Below are positions 5,549 to 5,602 of a stretch of DNA of 5,602 nt, one piece after another. A program made the position numbers and the translations under genes. The first letter of the stretch is position 1. Each line of letters begins with the position of its first letter. The notes below the pieces were generated by a model. The model worked only from the letters and a program-made list of their open reading frames with translations. It ran no database searches and was not told where the DNA came from. This stretch comes from RGIG6375 sp964472725 (GTDB lineage: Bacteria; Bacillota; Clostridia; Oscillospirales; Oscillospiraceae), in the NCBI GenBank assembly GCA_964472725.1, contig CAYYLZ010000097.1:1-5602 (forward strand), read 5' to 3'.

Positions 5549-5602
5549 ATTCTCAATTCTCAATTCTCAATTCTCAATTCTCAATTCTCAATTCTCAATT
5601 CT
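5549..5602. repeat. Second TCAATTC heptamer array, running off the window edge
   Basis: After a partial unit ATTC (5549-5552), seven exact copies of TCAATTC (5553-5601) run to the last base of the window. Unit, orientation and copy number so far match the array at 767-821. The true length is unknown because the window ends inside it. By analogy with the first array it may lie just ahead of another gene's ribosome-binding site. Confidence 0.93.

Overview
The window looks like a chromosomal segment from an anaerobic Firmicute, most likely a Clostridia/Oscillospiraceae-type gut bacterium. This is inferred from GC-rich genes, AT-rich gaps crowded with palindromic repeats, strong AGGAGG ribosome-binding sites, and an AddA-type (not RecB) helicase-nuclease. 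The exact taxon cannot be read from the sequence.

Layout: (1) 1-223, minus strand, the 5' end of a Na/Pi-cotransporter family gene that runs off the left edge. (2) 224-844, a divergent gap of 621 bp holding promoter-like sites and three repeat elements. (3) 845-4270, plus strand, addA, complete, encoding the helicase/nuclease subunit of the AddAB recombination enzyme; no addB lies beside it. (4) 4271-4527, a gap holding a second palindromic repeat and a tandem array of four small hairpins that stops just before the next ribosome-binding site. (5) 4528-5334, plus strand, a compact stand-alone homocysteine S-methyltransferase. (6) 5335-5602, a gap holding relatives of the three repeat elements seen in gap 2.

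The three genes (phosphate or ion transport, DNA repair, methionine/one-carbon metabolism) have no obvious shared function. addA and the methyltransferase point the same way but are 257 bp apart with repeats between, so co-transcription is possible but not shown.

The most unusual content is in the gaps. A GTAGGGCGG hairpin, a GTCA...TGA-type palindrome and a TCAATTC heptamer array occur in the same order and strand upstream of addA and downstream of the methyltransferase. The middle gap has the palindrome followed by a hairpin array whose linker, ATGAATTG, shares its GAATTG core with the reverse complement of the heptamer. Differences between copies are mostly compensated across stems, which suggests that the folded form matters. 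No CRISPR array, tRNA, rRNA, insertion sequence or recognised riboswitch was seen.
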